Shown here piece after piece: positions 62,454 through 64,000 of a stretch of DNA of 64,000 nt. The notes beneath the pieces were generated by a model, which was given only the letters and a program-made list of their open reading frames with translations, ran no database searches and was not told where the DNA came from. Source of the stretch: Patulibacter minatonensis DSM 18081 (GTDB lineage: Bacteria; Actinomycetota; Thermoleophilia; Solirubrobacterales; Solirubrobacteraceae); the NCBI RefSeq assembly GCF_000519325.1, contig NZ_KI912613.1, positions 1,539,317-1,603,316 on the forward strand, in the 5' to 3' direction. A program made the position numbers and the translations under genes. Numbering within the stretch: position 1 is the first letter of the stretch; each line of letters starts with the position of its first letter.

Positions 62454-63320
62454 TCAGGCCGGCACGGCCGCCGAGGCCGCGCGGGCCCGGCGCCGGCCGG
62501 CCAGGACGCCCTTGGGCGCCACGAGGTAGGCCGCCACGAACTGGAGGGTCAGGACGCAGACGATCGAGCCGCCCGTCGACCAGTCCAGGTGGTAGCTCAG
62601 GTAGGTGCCCAGGAGGCACGCCGAGACGCTGCCGGCCGCGGCCCACGCGAGCATGCGGGAGAAGCGGTCGGTGATCAGGTACGCGGTCGCGCCCGGGGTG
62701 ATGAGCATCGCGACGACGAGGACGATGCCGACGGCCTGCAGCGCGACGATCACCGTCAGCGCGAGGGCGCCGAGCAGCAGCGCCTCGAGCTTCTTCGGCG
62801 AGATCCCGACGGCGTGCGCATGCGTCGGGTCGAACGCGTAGAGCACGAGGTCGCGGCGCTTGAGCAGCAGCACGGCGGTGACGAGCGTGCCGATGAGCAC
62901 GACCTGCAGGATGTCGCCGTCGGAGACGCCCAGGACGTTGCCGAAGAGGATGTGGAAGAGGTCGATCTGCGACGGGATCGCGCTGACCAGCACGAGGCCG
63001 AGGGCGAAGAGGCCGGTGAAGACGATGCCGATCGCGGCGTCCTCCTTCACGCGCGAGGTCCGGTTCAGCCCGCCGACGAGGAAGACCGCCGCGGAGCCGA
63101 AGAGGAACGCGCCGATCGCGAACGGCGCCCCGATCACGTAGGAGAGGACGACGCCCGGGAGGACGGCGTGCGACACGGCGTCGCCCATCAGCGACCAGCC
63201 CAGCAGCGTCAGCCAGCAGGAGAGGACGGCGCAGACGACGCCGCAGACCACCGCGACGAGCAGGGCCCGGCGCATGAAGTCGTACGCCAGGGGATCGGTG
63301 AACCACTCGACGACGGTCAT
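62454..63320 (-). CDS. ABC-3 metal transporter permease (SitC/MntB/ZnuB-like)
   Basis: A 288-residue permease with about eight helices. Family features are SLMGDAVSHAVLPGVVLSY near the N-terminus, DLFHILFGNVLG, YAFDPTHAHAVGIS (a His-containing segment common in Mn/Fe/Zn permeases) and AVGIVLVVAMLITPGATAYL, read here in overlapping parts. It imports Mn, Zn or Fe with its ATPase. Start and stop overlap the ATPase gene by ATGA. No metal-responsive box is visible, as the promoter is outside the window. Confidence 0.92.
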   Translation of the reverse strand: MTVVEWFTDPLAYDFMRRALLVAVVCGVVCAVLSCWLTLLGWSLMGDAVSHAVLPGVVLSYVIGAPFAIGAFLFGSAAVFLVGGLNRTSRVKEDAAIGIVFTGLFALGLVLVSAIPSQIDLFHILFGNVLGVSDGDILQVVLIGTLVTAVLLLKRRDLVLYAFDPTHAHAVGISPKKLEALLLGALALTVIVALQAVGIVLVVAMLITPGATAYLITDRFSRMLAWAAAGSVSACLLGTYLSYHLDWSTGGSIVCVLTLQFVAAYLVAPKGVLAGRRRARAASAAVPA

Positions 63321-64000
63321 GCCGCGACCTCCCGCCGGAGCGCCTCGACGGGGACGAAGCCGCCGAACGCCTCGCCGAGCGGCTCGGGCCGCAGGGTCTC
63401 GTCCGGGGTGCCCTGGGCGACGATCCGGCGGTTGATCAGCGCGAGCTCGTCGCAGAGCGCGGGCACGGCGACGAGGTCGTGGGTGGAGACGAGGATCGTC
63501 CGGCCCTCCGCGGCGAGGCTCCGCAGCAGCGCGGTGATCGTGGCCTCGGAGCGCTTGTCGACGCCGGCGAACGGCTCGTCGAGGAGCAGGAGCTCCGCGC
63601 CCTGGGCCAGGCCACGGGCGACGAACGCGCGCTTGCGCTGGCCGCCGGACAGCGCGCCGATCTGCCGGTCGGCGAGGTCGGTCAGCTCGCAGCGCTCCAG
63701 CGCGGCCTCGACGGCCTCGCGGTCCTCGGGCCGCAGGCGACGCAGCGGCCCGAGTCGGCCGTAGCGGCCCATGGCGACGACCTCGCGCACGGACACGGGG
63801 AACGCGTCGTCGACGTCCTCGTCCTGCGGGGCGTAGGCGACGCGGCCGTGGCGACGGGCGTCGCGCGGGTCCGCGCCGAAGAGCGCGACGGACCCCGACG
63901 TCGGCTTCACGAGCCCCATCAGCGCCTTGAAGAGCGTCGACTTGCCCGATCCGTTCATGCCGATCAGGCCGTGCACGAGGCCCGGCGCGATCTCGAGGTC
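63317..64000 (-). CDS. Metal ABC transporter ATP-binding protein (partial, N-terminus cut)
   Basis: The last 227 codons of an ATPase that begins beyond the right edge. Walker A GMNGSGKST, the Q-loop YAPQDEDVD, signature LSGGQRKR, Walker B LLLLDEPFAGVD and H-loop STHDL are present. The Q-loop type and the pairing with an ABC-3 permease mark it as SitB/MntA/ZnuC-like. The binding protein gene is probably further right, outside the window. Confidence 0.92.
   Translation of the reverse strand, partial: DLEIAPGLVHGLIGMNGSGKSTLFKALMGLVKPTSGSVALFGADPRDARRHGRVAYAPQDEDVDDAFPVSVREVVAMGRYGRLGPLRRLRPEDREAVEAALERCELTDLADRQIGALSGGQRKRAFVARGLAQGAELLLLDEPFAGVDKRSEATITALLRSLAAEGRTILVSTHDLVAVPALCDELALINRRIVAQGTPDETLRPEPLGEAFGGFVPVEALRREVAA

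Overview
The window is about 73% GC and densely packed. Features pointing to a high-GC actinobacterial-type genome, most likely Thermoleophilia/Solirubrobacterales, are: many GTG starts, ATGA/GTGA gene overlaps, many apparently leaderless promoters (a TANNNT-like -10 box 6-7 nt before the start codon), DtxR-type iron boxes, an ECF41 sigma factor, and secreted proteins with basic beta-rich C-termini. The genus cannot be fixed from sequence alone. No rRNA, tRNA, CRISPR array or insertion sequence was recognised.

Region 1 (1-30.3 kb) is an envelope-stress and cell-surface region. It holds four OmpR-type response regulators, three complete sensor kinases and the end of a fourth. Their apparent targets are three paralogous membrane proteins (COG4705-like), an MprF-like aminoacyl-phosphatidylglycerol synthase with a DMT exporter, a lipoprotein/two-ATPase/FtsX-type export operon, an ABC-2 exporter, a GT2 enzyme with two GT39-type enzymes, UppP, a PAP2 phosphatase and a DedA protein. 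Three families of direct repeats with 11-bp periodicity lie in the promoters: CTCATC (7 places), CCAAC (4 places) and GGTCAA (1 place). They are probably operators of three OmpR-type regulators. In the CTCATC family a -10-like hexamer always starts 9 bp after the last repeat, and in four cases the expected transcript would start on a start codon.

Region 2 (30.3-45.3 kb) is an iron-limitation region. A dhbA-dhbC-dhbE-dhbB cassette makes 2,3-dihydroxybenzoate and its adenylate. It is flanked by large secreted proteins: a YVTN-like beta-propeller with a Lys-rich tail, a delta-60 repeat protein, an Ig-like protein and a PKD/sialidase-like protein. An NADPH:FMN reductase lies at the right end. TTAGG-N4-CCTAA-type boxes sit before the beta-propeller gene, the dhb operon, the delta-60 gene and the reductase. 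The aryl-carrier protein and NRPS needed to finish a siderophore are not here. dhbA appears to start with ATC.

Region 3 (45.3-52.8 kb) has an ECF41 sigma factor and a carboxymuconolactone-decarboxylase-like gene that share an exact TGTCACA-N16-CGTC promoter. Between them is a tandem pair of unknown paralogues. Next come a haloalkane-dehalogenase/epoxide-hydrolase-like gene divergent from an HxlR regulator, and another secreted protein.

Region 4 (52.8-61.9 kb) is a five-gene type I restriction-modification operon, read right to left: an HTH protein that looks like a methyltransferase stripped of its catalytic motifs, then hsdM, rhuM, hsdS and hsdR, with 4-bp overlaps or a 1-bp gap. An inverted repeat lies upstream. 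To its right is an array of three related hairpins, then a SitC/ZnuB-like metal permease and the truncated gene for its ATPase.
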